A DNA stretch of 64,000 nucleotides from SABY01 sp964523795 (GCA_964523795.1 CAZGAO010000012.1:1-64000), one strand, 5' to 3'; shown: positions 32,192-41,418, counted from the stretch's first letter. Made by a program: numbers and translations. Notes: generated by a model not told the origin, from the letters alone.

Positions 32192-33751
32192 TTAAAAATT
32201 AAAATTACTACAATCCGATGACCGCTTAAAGCGTCCGCAACTCCCCTTGAGGATATGAAATTTAAGCGAAAAATAAAAGTCCATTCCGGTAAAATCGTTC
32301 ATACCTAAAAATCCTCCAATCTTGTCGGTGCCAATGGTAAGGAAGTAATACCGGGCACTAAGACCTATGCGAGGTTCTTTGAAATTGTATAGCGAAACCG
32401 GTAAGGCCACCTCCCAAGCTGGCGTGGCATACCTTAAACTAATAAGTGCCTGCGCGGGACGGCGCAATTGCTTGTCCCAAATTCGCAATGGAAGCACTAC
32501 CAGGCCGGCCAGATGCCAGTTAGGGTAATACTGATAATCGGCGTGCAGGCTAAGAGTGGCCGGCAAGCCAAGTACGAAATTACCGCCCTGATCCGAGGCT
32601 TCCGGGTCATCGTAAAAGGCCGTGCTCAGTTGCTGGAAAATATCATTAACACTAACAAATTCGAGGGTATCGATACCATTCCACTCTTTGGAGGCATCTT
32701 CGAAAAGTTCATTTTTTGCATTTTCCTTAAACACCAAACTACCAAGATCGGTTATTGATGCACCTATCTTATAAAGGTAGTCATCGTACTCGTATTGGCA
32801 AAAACTTTTGTAGGTACGATTGGTGCTCACATTGCGCTTGCGCAAATAACTTACTCCCAAATCGATGACCGTTCCCTTTCCATTAAAAGTTGCCCCACCA
32901 TCGGGAAAATCGCCGGTATCATAATCCACCGGAATGCTAAAACCCAGCGAGGCATCCAGATTTTCGATATTAATAACGGAGTCGTTGATCACGGTATATT
33001 TAGCGTTTTGGTTAACAATGCCTGCTCCGGCATATCCCCACAAACGGCGCAGATTAACGCCAAACGACCATTTGTACCACCGTTGCTGTTTTATTTCCCG
33101 GGCATACGACAAACCCATCTCCCACCATCCGGCCGAGACCGCATCAAATTGGCCATTGTCTTGAGGAATGCCATGCAGCGGCACATATTCCAGGCCTTCA
33201 AACATTAATTCGCCCAGGTAGCCGGGCAGGTTTTTAGCCGAAGTCATCGTTACCATGCGCGTAGAAAAACCAAAAGCCTGTTTATCCAAAACTATTGAAA
33301 ATGAAGGCCCGCGAATATCGGTTTGCTCAAAGGCATTGATAAAATCCAGGCTCTTTTTATAATCCAAACCCTCGCCTTCCACATCATAGCTGGGAAAAGT
33401 AGGATTGCGTTTCAACAAATCCATAAACCTAAAATCGGCCTTGTGGACAAAGAGGAAATTATTTTGCAAAAAAATATCGCCGGCAAGCAGGTTAAGATCA
33501 AAATAAATTTCAGAATTAACCAATAGGGATGGATTGAGGCTGGCTGCATTAATGCCCGCATAATCGCTCATGGCCAAACCCGACATCTGCTGGCTGCTGG
33601 CCACGTGCCACGAAAAAAAAACTAACACCAAAAAGCTAAGCTGCCTGATTGATGCCCATGACTTTGTATGATAATATTTAGATAAGCGTAGAATGAGTAA
33701 GTTTGCTAAATTAGAAAGTAATCGAGTAACAAATCCAAAAAAATCAAGCAC
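32192..33751 (-). CDS. DUF5723-family outer membrane protein
   Basis: A 519-residue protein of a Bacteroidota family typified by the start QMSGLAMSDYAGINAASLNPSLL after the signal sequence. The hydrophobic SFLVLVFFSWHVASS segment at about 38-52 is the likely signal, so the true start may be downstream of the ATG used here; no second ATG precedes it closely. Beta-strand-rich sequence suggests an outer-membrane barrel. Function unknown. A TACTTTCG box (33775-33782 on the minus strand) is a weak promoter candidate. Confidence 0.75.
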   Translation of the reverse strand: MLDFFGFVTRLLSNLANLLILRLSKYYHTKSWASIRQLSFLVLVFFSWHVASSQQMSGLAMSDYAGINAASLNPSLLVNSEIYFDLNLLAGDIFLQNNFLFVHKADFRFMDLLKRNPTFPSYDVEGEGLDYKKSLDFINAFEQTDIRGPSFSIVLDKQAFGFSTRMVTMTSAKNLPGYLGELMFEGLEYVPLHGIPQDNGQFDAVSAGWWEMGLSYAREIKQQRWYKWSFGVNLRRLWGYAGAGIVNQNAKYTVINDSVINIENLDASLGFSIPVDYDTGDFPDGGATFNGKGTVIDLGVSYLRKRNVSTNRTYKSFCQYEYDDYLYKIGASITDLGSLVFKENAKNELFEDASKEWNGIDTLEFVSVNDIFQQLSTAFYDDPEASDQGGNFVLGLPATLSLHADYQYYPNWHLAGLVVLPLRIWDKQLRRPAQALISLRYATPAWEVALPVSLYNFKEPRIGLSARYYFLTIGTDKIGGFLGMNDFTGMDFYFSLKFHILKGSCGRFKRSSDCSNFNF

Positions 33752-33909
33752 TAAAACTTTCCTGATTGGAATGGCGAAAGTAACATTTTCAAAGTTTCAT
33801 AACCGGTCTTTGTAAAATTAGATTGATACTCTACATTTACATTTAATGATATTTAACAAATTTAGTCATCTGAAAGGGAGCATTTTGATTCGTACAAAAA
33901 AAACTGACT

Positions 33910-33917
33910 TATTTTTG
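33910..33917 (+). promoter_or_regulatory. -7 box of the acyl-CoA ligase gene
   Basis: TATTTTTG lies 19 bases before the ATG. A TTTG at 33884-33887 is 22 bases upstream, slightly wider than ideal. Confidence 0.5.
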
Positions 33918-33936
33918 TGCCACTGATTACACCAAA

Positions 33937-35739
33937 ATGATAAAGATGGAAGTAAGCCGAATATTTGATCTTTTAGATCTTTACAAACAAAAATACCCGA
34001 AGGGAGATGTGTTGGCAGGGAAGCAAAATGGGGATTGGATAAAATACAGCTACCAGGATTACATCGACTATTCTAACTACATTTCGTATGGTTTGCTTTC
34101 GATGGGTTTTAAGCGTGGCGATAAAATTGCCACGGTTACCAACAACCGCCCCGAATGGAATTTTACCGACATGGGGATGATGCAGATCGGGCTGGTGCAT
34201 GTGCCCATTTATCCCACCATTGGCATCGATGAATATCAGCACATTCTTACTCACTCGGATGTTAAAGCAATTATCATTTCGGATGCGCTGCTCTACAATA
34301 AGCTCAAAGATCTGATTGATTCGCAAAAGCATATCGAAAAAGTATTCACCATCAACGCGGTAGAAGGTGTGGCTAACTGGTTCGAAATAATTGAAGCGGG
34401 CAAAGTGAATGAGGCTCGTTTTGCGGATGAAGTATTGAAAACAAAACAAAGCATCAGCCCCGATGAAATGGCCACTTTGATTTACACCTCGGGCACTACG
34501 GGCGATGCCAAGGGAGTGATGCTTTCGCACCGGAATATCGTGAGCAATTTTGTGGCAACCTCCGAAATCCAGCCACTCGATTCCAGGCACAAGGTGTTGA
34601 GCTTTTTGCCGCTCTGCCATATTTACGAGCGGATGATGAATTATCATTTTCAGTACAAGGGCATCAGCATTTATTATGCAGAAAACCTGGGCACCATTGC
34701 CGCCAACCTTAAAGAAATAGAAGCCGATGGTTTCAACACCGTACCCCGACTGCTCGAAAAAGTGTTCGACCGGTTTGTAAGCAAGGGCAAAGATTTGAAT
34801 GGGATAAAAAAGCGAATCTATTTCTGGGCCTTAAATCTGGGCTTAAGGTACGAGCTGAACGGGAAAAACGGATTGCTTTACGAAAGCCAACGCAAACTCG
34901 CCGACAAGCTGGTATATTCCAAATGGCGCGAAGGGCTGGGAGGCAACATTCGGATTATTGTTTCGGGAGGCTCGGCATTGCAGCCGCGCCTGTCGCGATT
35001 GTTTTGGGCCGCCGGAATGAAAATTATGGAAGGCTACGGCCTCACCGAAACTTCGCCGGTAATTGCCGTAAGCCATGCCCAATGGCCAAACCTTAAATTT
35101 GGCACCGTAGGCCCGGTGCTAAACAATGTAGAGGTGAAGATTGCCGAGGATGGCGAAATTCTTACCAAAGGCCCCCACCTGATGCTCGGCTATTACAAAG
35201 ATCCGGAATACACCCGTGAAGTAATCGATGAGGAGGGATGGTTTCATACCGGCGACATCGGCATCCTGGACAAAGGGAAATTTCTGAAAATTACCGATCG
35301 CAAAAAAGAAATATTTAAGCTCTCATCGGGCAAATATGTGGCTCCACAACTGATCGAAAACATGTTTAAAGAATCGATCTTTATCGAGCAAATCATGGTT
35401 GTGGGCGTAAACGAAAGTTTTGCCAGCGCACTGATATCCCCCAATTTTAACCATCTCCATTTTTGGGCATCGAAACACAAAATCCATTATCGCGACAACA
35501 GCGAATTGGTAGTACTTCCTGAAGTGGTAAAAAGATACAAAAAAGAGGTGGATACGATAAATGATAGGCTGGGAGCGCATGAGCAAATCAAACGATTCAG
35601 GCTGGTTTGCGAAGAGTGGTCGCCGCAATCGGGCGAGCTTTCGCCAACGCTCAAGCTAAAGCGATCGATGATTTACAATAAGTACGATGCCATCCTGCGC
35701 GAAATATACCGCTATCCCAAAGCTGGAGAAAAGGGGTGA
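33937..35739 (+). CDS. Long-chain fatty acid-CoA ligase (AMP-forming)
   Basis: A 600-residue ANL-superfamily enzyme activating fatty acids to acyl-CoA via acyl-AMP. Motifs: P-loop LIYTSGTTGDAKGVMLSH (about 182-199), GYGLTETSPVI (about 367-377), HTGDIG with the ribose-binding Asp, and ITDRKKEIFKLSSGKYVAP at the hinge, whose start is the A8-type region. FAA1-like length. It has its own promoter and terminator. Confidence 0.92.
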   Translation: MIKMEVSRIFDLLDLYKQKYPKGDVLAGKQNGDWIKYSYQDYIDYSNYISYGLLSMGFKRGDKIATVTNNRPEWNFTDMGMMQIGLVHVPIYPTIGIDEYQHILTHSDVKAIIISDALLYNKLKDLIDSQKHIEKVFTINAVEGVANWFEIIEAGKVNEARFADEVLKTKQSISPDEMATLIYTSGTTGDAKGVMLSHRNIVSNFVATSEIQPLDSRHKVLSFLPLCHIYERMMNYHFQYKGISIYYAENLGTIAANLKEIEADGFNTVPRLLEKVFDRFVSKGKDLNGIKKRIYFWALNLGLRYELNGKNGLLYESQRKLADKLVYSKWREGLGGNIRIIVSGGSALQPRLSRLFWAAGMKIMEGYGLTETSPVIAVSHAQWPNLKFGTVGPVLNNVEVKIAEDGEILTKGPHLMLGYYKDPEYTREVIDEEGWFHTGDIGILDKGKFLKITDRKKEIFKLSSGKYVAPQLIENMFKESIFIEQIMVVGVNESFASALISPNFNHLHFWASKHKIHYRDNSELVVLPEVVKRYKKEVDTINDRLGAHEQIKRFRLVCEEWSPQSGELSPTLKLKRSMIYNKYDAILREIYRYPKAGEKG

Positions 35740-35740
35740 T

Positions 35741-35778
35741 AGTCAGGGCTTGACTGAGAGTCAAACCCTGACTTTTTT
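35741..35778 (+). terminator. Terminator of the acyl-CoA ligase gene
   Basis: AGTCAGGGCTTGACT pairs with AGTCAAACCCTGACT (one mismatch) around a 3-base loop, then TTTTTT. A second, very similar hairpin (AAGGTTTGACT/AGTCAAACCTT) follows at about 35790-35814. Confidence 0.85.
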
Positions 35779-35829
35779 CATTTGTTATAAAGGTTTGACT
35801 TAAAGTCAAACCTTGACTTATGCTGCTAA

Positions 35830-36135
35830 TTAGTGTTTGTCTTTTTAGTCGATTTGTGAAATTTGAATAGCCCTGTCCTTTAGGGCAGGGATTATATTGA
35901 AAGGAGGAAAAACTCTCGCGATTTCGCCACGCCTGCGGCGTGGCGAAATCGCGGGGCGAATCCTTCAAACGCATTTTCCCCGGGTTAAAACCCGGGGCTA
36001 TTCAAAAGTATCGACTTTTTTTGATTTAAGATTGACGATTAACGATTTTAGATCGTGTTGAATATCACCAACATCTAAAATCGTTAATCTGAAATCGTAT
36101 ATTTATCTAACTGTTACTTTAAAGACAGGCACTAA
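35830..36135. repeat. Dispersed modular repeat, copy B (composite)
   Basis: Bounded by TTAGTGTTTGTC and GACAGGCACTAA. Read on the minus strand it has the repeat core (ACGATTTCAGATT, GATGTTGGTGATATTCAACA, ATCTAAAATCG), then AAAAAAAGTCGA. The TTTGAATAGCCC..GGGCTATTCAAA module of copy A follows, with its two strong palindromes, and finally the terminus. It therefore combines parts seen separately in copies A and D. It ends on the base before the stop codon of the gene at 36136. Confidence 0.8.
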
Positions 36136-36657
36136 TTATAACAATCCCCTTACCTCATTAGTCAAAAAGCTAAGTGCTTCGGCAAGGTAATTTTCTTTAG
36201 TCTGCATTTCGGCGGCCACGATCGCAATGGCCAAATCGTTGGCAGTGGCACCTTCGGGCAATGAGCCAGCAGCCTCGTTGATGAGTTTGAGCACCCAAAT
36301 ACGCGCCTGCACCACGCCACTCCAGGCTTTTTCGGAAATATAAATTTGCTGCACCAGGTTGTGCTCATATTCCTCGCGAATATTATTGATCATATTGCGC
36401 TGCATCTCCGTTGCCGGGATATGCGGGTCGTTGTTGCGAACAACCAGATGCTGCGGGCTAATCCGTTCGAGAAACAAAACCAGTCGCTCGTATGCCTGCA
36501 AACGGATTTTCAGCAGCGAAGCCGAATGATCTGCCCGGTGCTTTTGCTCCGCATTATTTTTTTGAAATCGCAGATAATAATACCAGGCCGCGCTGAGGCA
36601 TAAAATAATAATGAGCGTGGGCAACAAAAACAAAAATATTTCAAGAGTCCGTTCCAT
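36136..36657 (-). CDS. Conserved membrane-anchored protein of unknown function
   Basis: A 173-residue protein with a single N-terminal membrane segment (about 7-28) and a soluble helical domain with YERLVLFLERISPQHLVVRN and LVQQIYISEKAWSGVV. I recognise it as a Bacteroidota-conserved uncharacterised protein (DUF7935-like), with no known activity. It is divergent from the aminotransferase gene. A repeat element abuts its 3' end. Confidence 0.7.
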   Translation of the reverse strand: MERTLEIFLFLLPTLIIILCLSAAWYYYLRFQKNNAEQKHRADHSASLLKIRLQAYERLVLFLERISPQHLVVRNNDPHIPATEMQRNMINNIREEYEHNLVQQIYISEKAWSGVVQARIWVLKLINEAAGSLPEGATANDLAIAIVAAEMQTKENYLAEALSFLTNEVRGLL

Positions 36658-36780
36658 AGTTTCAATATTAAATATCCAAAAATGGCAAATTTATTCCAAG
36701 AAGATTAAGCAAACAACTTTAATGTAATAATTTCTTAAAAAATCCTTTTGCACAAAGGCTTCTGGTTAAACCCTTTTTTC

Positions 36781-36788
36781 TACATTTG
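36781..36788 (+). promoter_or_regulatory. -7 box of the aminotransferase gene
   Basis: TACATTTG fits TAnnTTTG, 41 bases before the ATG at 36830. No good TTTG at the expected distance. Confidence 0.5.
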
Positions 36789-36829
36789 CGCTTTTTTGGC
36801 AATTTGTTAATTAATAAACAGTAAAAGAA

Positions 36830-38035
36830 ATGCAAAATCATTTATCAGCACGAGTAAATAGTTTATCCGAATCGGCTACCCTGGCCATGACCCGCCGCAG
36901 CCGTGAATTAAAAGAAGCTGGCAAAGACATCATCAACCTGAGCATTGGCGAACCCGATTTTAATACGCCCGACTGCATCAAGGAAGCCGCTATCGATGCC
37001 ATTCACAACAACATTACGCACTATCCGCCCGTGGCAGGCTATGCCGAGCTAAAAAAGGCTATTGCCAAAAAATTTAAAAACGAGAACAATCTGGAGTACA
37101 GCCCCGAGCAAATCATTGTTTCCAATGGTGCCAAACAATCCCTCACCAACACTATTTTGTGCCTGATCAATCCCGGCGATGAGGTATTAATTCCCGAGCC
37201 TTATTGGGTTTCGTACCCCGAGATGGTAAAACTGGCCGAGGGCAAACCCGTTTACATCCCCTCGAGCATTGATCAGGATTTTAAGGTAAGCCCCGAAGCA
37301 GTTAAAAAGATGATGACCGACAAATCGAAGGTTTTCATGTTTAGTTCACCCTGCAATCCTTCGGGAACAATTTACACCAAAGATGAGTTGGAAGCTTTAG
37401 CTCGTGTGCTGGCCGAAAAAGAAGACCTTTATATCATCAGCGATGAGATTTACGAACAAATCAACTTTGACGGAAAGCATGAGAGCATGGCGCAATTCGA
37501 TTTCATCAAAGACAGGGTAATTACCGTAAACGGCGTTTCCAAAGGCTTTGCCATGACCGGATGGCGCATTGGCTATGTGGGAGCTCCCCTGCATGTTGCC
37601 AAGGCAAGCAACACCTTGCAAGGTCAATACACCTCGGGGCCTTCGTCAATTTCGCAAATGGCCGCCCTCAAGGCCATCGAAACCGGGCCCTGCGCCATGA
37701 AAGAGATGGAGGAAATGAAAGCAGCTTTTCGCGAACGCCGCGATCTTGTAATCGAACGCTTGAAAAAAATCCCGGGGCTGAAGGCCAATGTACCTGGCGG
37801 AGCTTTTTATATTTTCCCTGATGTACATTATTATTATGGAAAAAGCGATGGCGAAACCACCATTACTGATGGCATGGATCTTTGCCTCTACTTGCTCGAC
37901 AAGGCTCAAGTAGCCCTCGTGCCTGGCTCGGCGTTTGGCAGCCCCAATTATATTCGTATTTCGTATGCTACATCAAGCCAAAAACTTGAAGAGGCATTTA
38001 GCAGAATAGAAAAAGCATTGGCAAATTTAAAATAG
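36830..38035 (+). CDS. Aspartate aminotransferase (PLP, class I)
   Basis: A 401-residue fold-type I aminotransferase of the prokaryotic AspC/1b type. PLP contacts: N176 in PCNPSGT, D205 and Y208 in ISDEIYE, and the Schiff-base lysine K238 in NGVSKGFAMTGWR. The substrate carboxylate arginine lies near the end in YIRISYATS. It interconverts aspartate and oxaloacetate with glutamate. A single gene followed by a thioredoxin-like gene. Confidence 0.92.
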   Translation: MQNHLSARVNSLSESATLAMTRRSRELKEAGKDIINLSIGEPDFNTPDCIKEAAIDAIHNNITHYPPVAGYAELKKAIAKKFKNENNLEYSPEQIIVSNGAKQSLTNTILCLINPGDEVLIPEPYWVSYPEMVKLAEGKPVYIPSSIDQDFKVSPEAVKKMMTDKSKVFMFSSPCNPSGTIYTKDELEALARVLAEKEDLYIISDEIYEQINFDGKHESMAQFDFIKDRVITVNGVSKGFAMTGWRIGYVGAPLHVAKASNTLQGQYTSGPSSISQMAALKAIETGPCAMKEMEEMKAAFRERRDLVIERLKKIPGLKANVPGGAFYIFPDVHYYYGKSDGETTITDGMDLCLYLLDKAQVALVPGSAFGSPNYIRISYATSSQKLEEAFSRIEKALANLK

Positions 38036-38071
38036 TAAATCTCTTTAGTATCACTAATTGAAAATAAAAAT

Positions 38072-38079
38072 TACTTTTG
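38072..38079 (+). promoter_or_regulatory. -7 box of the thioredoxin-like gene
   Basis: TACTTTTG, 24 bases upstream of the ATG at 38104. Confidence 0.55.
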
Positions 38080-38103
38080 CCAAAATTTTTAAAATTATAA
38101 TTG

Positions 38104-38448
38104 ATGATACTACAAACAAATCTTAAGCACATCACCTCAGGTGAACAATTGAATAAGCTTATAGCTGAAAACGAAAACGTAATGGTATGCTGCGGGCGGA
38201 TGGGGCCCATGTGTATCCCGGTGTATCAAAGCATGAAAAAGCTGGAGAGTGAATATCAAAATGTGGCGATCTACGATTTCCTTTTTGATCATCCCGATGC
38301 TCATCTGATAAAAAATCTGCCCCAATGTCAGGGTTTTATGGGGCTTCCCTTTACGGTATATTACAAAAACGGAAAAGTGGCCGCTGCAACTTCGAGCATA
38401 CAAAGCGAAAGGCAGATAAGAGAAGCGCTGGATGAATTGCTCGACTAA
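38104..38448 (+). CDS. Thioredoxin-like protein with CX6C motif
   Basis: A 114-residue thioredoxin-fold protein. The usual WCxxC is replaced by VMVCCGRMGPMCIPVY with cysteines at 29, 30 and 37. The rest fits thioredoxin: FLFDHPDAHLIKNL for the central strands, the cis-proline in GLPFTVYYKNGK, and a final helix. The long cysteine spacing argues against ordinary disulfide exchange and suggests metal binding or a specialised redox role. Cytoplasmic by lack of signal. Confidence 0.75.
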   Translation: MILQTNLKHITSGEQLNKLIAENENVMVCCGRMGPMCIPVYQSMKKLESEYQNVAIYDFLFDHPDAHLIKNLPQCQGFMGLPFTVYYKNGKVAAATSSIQSERQIREALDELLD

Positions 38449-38499
38449 AAAGCGAGATTTAATCACAAAAGCTATCATAGAATAAATGAACCAATTTTT

Positions 38500-38530
38500 T
38501 TTGTTTATCAAAAAAATAGTTCTACTTTTG
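38500..38530 (+). promoter_or_regulatory. Full Bacteroidota promoter of the rplM operon
   Basis: TTTG (38500-38503), 19 bases, TACTTTTG (38523-38530): an exact TTTG-N19-TAnnTTTG match, 54 bases upstream of rplM. Confidence 0.8.
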
Positions 38531-38533
38531 CAG

Positions 38534-38547
38534 CCCCAATTTTGGGG
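38534..38547 (+). promoter_or_regulatory. Hairpin in the rplM leader
   Basis: CCCCAATTTTGGGG forms a compact hairpin at the very start of the predicted transcript. It may stabilise the mRNA or take part in ribosomal protein feedback; no known leader motif is recognised. Confidence 0.4.
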
Positions 38548-38584
38548 AGGTACAGAATATTGTATAGAAATAACTGATTAATAA

Positions 38585-39040
38585 ATGGATACCTTAAGTT
38601 ACAAGACCAAAAGTGCCAACAGTGAGACCGTTGAAAAGAAATGGGTTCTCATTGATGCGGAAGATCAAATTTTGGGAAGACTGGCTTCGGCCACAGCAAA
38701 AATTCTTCGCGGAAAAAACAAACCGGATTTCACTCCACACGTGGATTGTGGTGATAATGTGGTAATCATCAACGCCGAGAAAGTAAAACTTACCGGCAAC
38801 AAGATGGAGCAGAAAGAATACATCAGCCACTCGGGTTATCCGGGCGGGCAAAAAATTACATCGCCCAGGCAGTTGATGGCCAAGAAGCCTACTGCCATGG
38901 TTGAATATGCTGTAAAAGGGATGTTGCCCAAAAATCGTCTGGCCAGCAAATTGTTTCGCAATTTGTATGTATATGCCGGAGCGGAGCACCAGCAGCAAGC
39001 ACAAAAGCCAACGCAAGTAAAACTTAATGAAATTAAATAA
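38585..39040 (+). CDS. rplM: 50S ribosomal protein L13
   Basis: A 151-residue L13. Landmarks: KKWVLIDAEDQILGRLAS, then GDNVVIINAEKVKLTGNK, HSGYPGG, and MLPKNRLA. First gene of rplM-rpsI-rpsB-tsf; rpsI starts 3 bases after its stop. Confidence 0.97.
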   Translation: MDTLSYKTKSANSETVEKKWVLIDAEDQILGRLASATAKILRGKNKPDFTPHVDCGDNVVIINAEKVKLTGNKMEQKEYISHSGYPGGQKITSPRQLMAKKPTAMVEYAVKGMLPKNRLASKLFRNLYVYAGAEHQQQAQKPTQVKLNEIK

Positions 39041-39043
39041 GCA

Positions 39044-39430
39044 ATGGAAGTTATCAATGCATTAGGGAGGAGAAAAAAAGCAGTTGCCCGCGTTTTCCTT
39101 ACAATAGGTAATGGGAAAATTACCATCAACAAACGCGAAATGGAAGCCTATTTCCCCTCTGCCACCCTTCAATATGTTGCCCGTCAAGCCTTAGCGCTCA
39201 CCAACAACACCGACAAATATGATATTATCGCCAACATTGATGGTGGTGGTTTCAAAGGCCAGGTAGAAGCCTTCCGCCTGGGTGTTGCCCGTGCCATTAT
39301 TCAGCTTGAGCCCGAGCATCGCCCCGTTCTAAAATCCAACGGCCTGCTGCGCAGAGACCCCAGAATGGTTGAGCGTAAAAAACCAGGGCAGAAGAAAGCC
39401 AGAAAGAAATTTCAATTTAGTAAACGATAG
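39044..39430 (+). CDS. rpsI: 30S ribosomal protein S9
   Basis: A 128-residue S9 with the N-terminal GRRKKAVARVFL and the basic C-terminal tail GQKKARKKFQFSKR that reaches the P-site tRNA. Tightly coupled to rplM. A 108-base gap with a hairpin (AACCTGCGAG..CTCGCAGGTT, about 39460-39500) separates it from rpsB and may attenuate transcription. Confidence 0.97.
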   Translation: MEVINALGRRKKAVARVFLTIGNGKITINKREMEAYFPSATLQYVARQALALTNNTDKYDIIANIDGGGFKGQVEAFRLGVARAIIQLEPEHRPVLKSNGLLRRDPRMVERKKPGQKKARKKFQFSKR

Positions 39431-39538
39431 TATCCGGATATTAAAGTGTTTAGTATCCAAACCTGCGAGACTTCTACATAAAAGTGAACTACTCGCAGGT
39501 TGTGTATTTAAGGAATGTAAACATCAATTAAAAATTCA

Positions 39539-40444
39539 ATGCCAAGAACAAATTTCGAACAATTACTGGACGCAGGTGTGCATTTTGGCCACCTGAAAAG
39601 AAAGTGGAATCCCAACATGGCTCCCTACATTTTTATGGAGCGCAATGGTATTCACATCATCGATCTTTACAAAACAGCAGCAAAGATTGAAGAAGCGGCT
39701 TCGGCCGTAAAGCAAATTACCCGTTCGGGTAAAAAAATCCTATTCGTAGCTACGAAGAAGCAGGCTAAAGACATTGTTTCAGAAAAGATAAAACGTGTAG
39801 GAATGCCCTATGTCACGGAGCGTTGGCCCGGCGGAATGCTTACTAACTTTGCTACCATTCGCAAAGCGGTGCGCAAAATGTCGCAGATCGACAAGATGAT
39901 GACCGACAACTCGTACACCAACATCTCGAAGCGTGAAAGACTGCAAATTGTCCGCGAACGCGCCAAACTGGAAAAACAACTCGGCAGTATCTCCGATTTG
40001 AACAGACTGCCTTCAGCCATTTTTGTGGTAGATATTCTGAAAGAACACATCGCCATAGCCGAAGCCAAAAAACTCAACATCCCAACTTTTGCCATCGTTG
40101 ATACGAACTCCGATCCCAAAAAAGTTGACTTCCCCATACCTGCCAACGATGATGCTTCAAAGTCGATAGCACTGATTATGGAAATCATGGCTAAAGCTGT
40201 GGAAGAAGGACTGATGGAACGCCAGGCCGACAAAGACAAGCGTAGCGAGGAACAGGAGGAAGAAGAACGCATTAAAACACGTACCAAAGACGAGCTGGAA
40301 GAAGAAAATGAAGAGAAGGAAGACCAGCCCAAGAAAACAAAAGAAGTAGGAAAACGCCCCCGTATCAAATCAGATGGCGATGAGGCCAAGCCCATGGATA
40401 AAGATAAAAGAGTACGCAAAGGTACTGCTGTAAGAAAAAAATAA
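39539..40444 (+). CDS. rpsB: 30S ribosomal protein S2 with long C-terminal extension
   Basis: The S2 core occupies about residues 1-225: LLDAGVHFGHLKRKWNPNMAPYIF, RWPGGMLTNFATI, and IPTFAIVDTNSDP. A charged extension of about 75 residues follows, rich in E, K, R and D and low in hydrophobics, likely disordered. Family members commonly end near 230-260 residues. Confidence 0.96.
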   Translation: MPRTNFEQLLDAGVHFGHLKRKWNPNMAPYIFMERNGIHIIDLYKTAAKIEEAASAVKQITRSGKKILFVATKKQAKDIVSEKIKRVGMPYVTERWPGGMLTNFATIRKAVRKMSQIDKMMTDNSYTNISKRERLQIVRERAKLEKQLGSISDLNRLPSAIFVVDILKEHIAIAEAKKLNIPTFAIVDTNSDPKKVDFPIPANDDASKSIALIMEIMAKAVEEGLMERQADKDKRSEEQEEEERIKTRTKDELEEENEEKEDQPKKTKEVGKRPRIKSDGDEAKPMDKDKRVRKGTAVRKK

Positions 40445-40480
40445 TTTCGTTAAAGCAATTCATTAAACAAAACTGATTAA

Positions 40481-40518
40481 AAAGAGATGATGAAATTTTT
40501 TCTGCATCTCTTTTTTTT
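40481..40518 (+). terminator. Terminator between rpsB and tsf
   Basis: GAGATG and CATCTC form a short stem with an AT-rich loop, followed by eight T residues. It may be partial, with tsf also read through. Confidence 0.65.
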
Positions 40519-40563
40519 AATCTATCCGAATTTATAACACCAAAATTTAAATCATAGAATAAA

Positions 40564-41394
40564 ATGGCAAATATTACTGCTGCTGAAGTTGCAAAACTGC
40601 GCAAACAGACCGGTGCAGGGATGATGGACTGCAAAAAAGCACTCCAGGAATCTGAAGGTGATTTTGAAAAAGCTATTGAAATACTTCGTAAAAAAGGAGC
40701 CAAAGTAGCTGCTAAAAGAGCTGACAAAGATGCTACCGAAGGTTACGTAATTGCACAAACCAACAACGACAAAACTTTTGGTGTGCTGGTGATGGTAAAC
40801 TGCGAAACCGACTTTGTAGGTAAAAGCGAAGACTTTGTGAATTTCGTAAAAGGCATTTCCGATGTAGCACTCCAAAATAAGGCCGAGACCCTCGAAGCTG
40901 TTCTTGCCCTTCCCCTTGATGGTGTTACCGTTGCAGACAAATTAAGTGATATGATCGGGAAAACCGGCGAAAAACTTGAGTTCGATACTTTTGCTGCCAT
41001 TTCAAGCCCGCTGGTAGCTGGATACAACCACAACGGGAATAAAATTGGAACACTCGTAGGCATGAGCAAAGCCGGCGAAGGTATCGGCGAAGTAGGTCAT
41101 AATGTGGCCATGCAAATTGCTGCCATGAACCCAGTTTCGTTAGACAAAGATTCGGTTCCCCAAAAAGTAATTGATACCGAACTTGAGGTTGGCAAAGACC
41201 TGGCGCGCCAGGAAGGCAAACCTGAAGATATGCTCGATAAAATTGCCCAAGGCCGCTTAGGGAAATTTTTTAAAGAAAACACCCTGATGAGCCAGTCGTT
41301 TATCAAAGACTCCAAAAAAACCATCAGCGATTATCTGAAAGAAACAGATAAAGATTTAACGGTAAACACATTCCACCGTTTCGCTATTGGCTAA
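40564..41394 (+). CDS. tsf: Elongation factor Ts
   Basis: A 276-residue EF-Ts, the nucleotide exchange factor of EF-Tu. N-terminal UBA-like domain ITAAEVAKLRKQTGAGMMDCKKAL, the core NCETDFVGKSEDFVNF that contacts EF-Tu, and the C-terminal LMSQSFIKDSKKTI. Normal place after rpsB. Confidence 0.97.
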   Translation: MANITAAEVAKLRKQTGAGMMDCKKALQESEGDFEKAIEILRKKGAKVAAKRADKDATEGYVIAQTNNDKTFGVLVMVNCETDFVGKSEDFVNFVKGISDVALQNKAETLEAVLALPLDGVTVADKLSDMIGKTGEKLEFDTFAAISSPLVAGYNHNGNKIGTLVGMSKAGEGIGEVGHNVAMQIAAMNPVSLDKDSVPQKVIDTELEVGKDLARQEGKPEDMLDKIAQGRLGKFFKENTLMSQSFIKDSKKTISDYLKETDKDLTVNTFHRFAIG

Positions 41395-41418
41395 GATATT
41401 TTATCTATACCCATAAAA

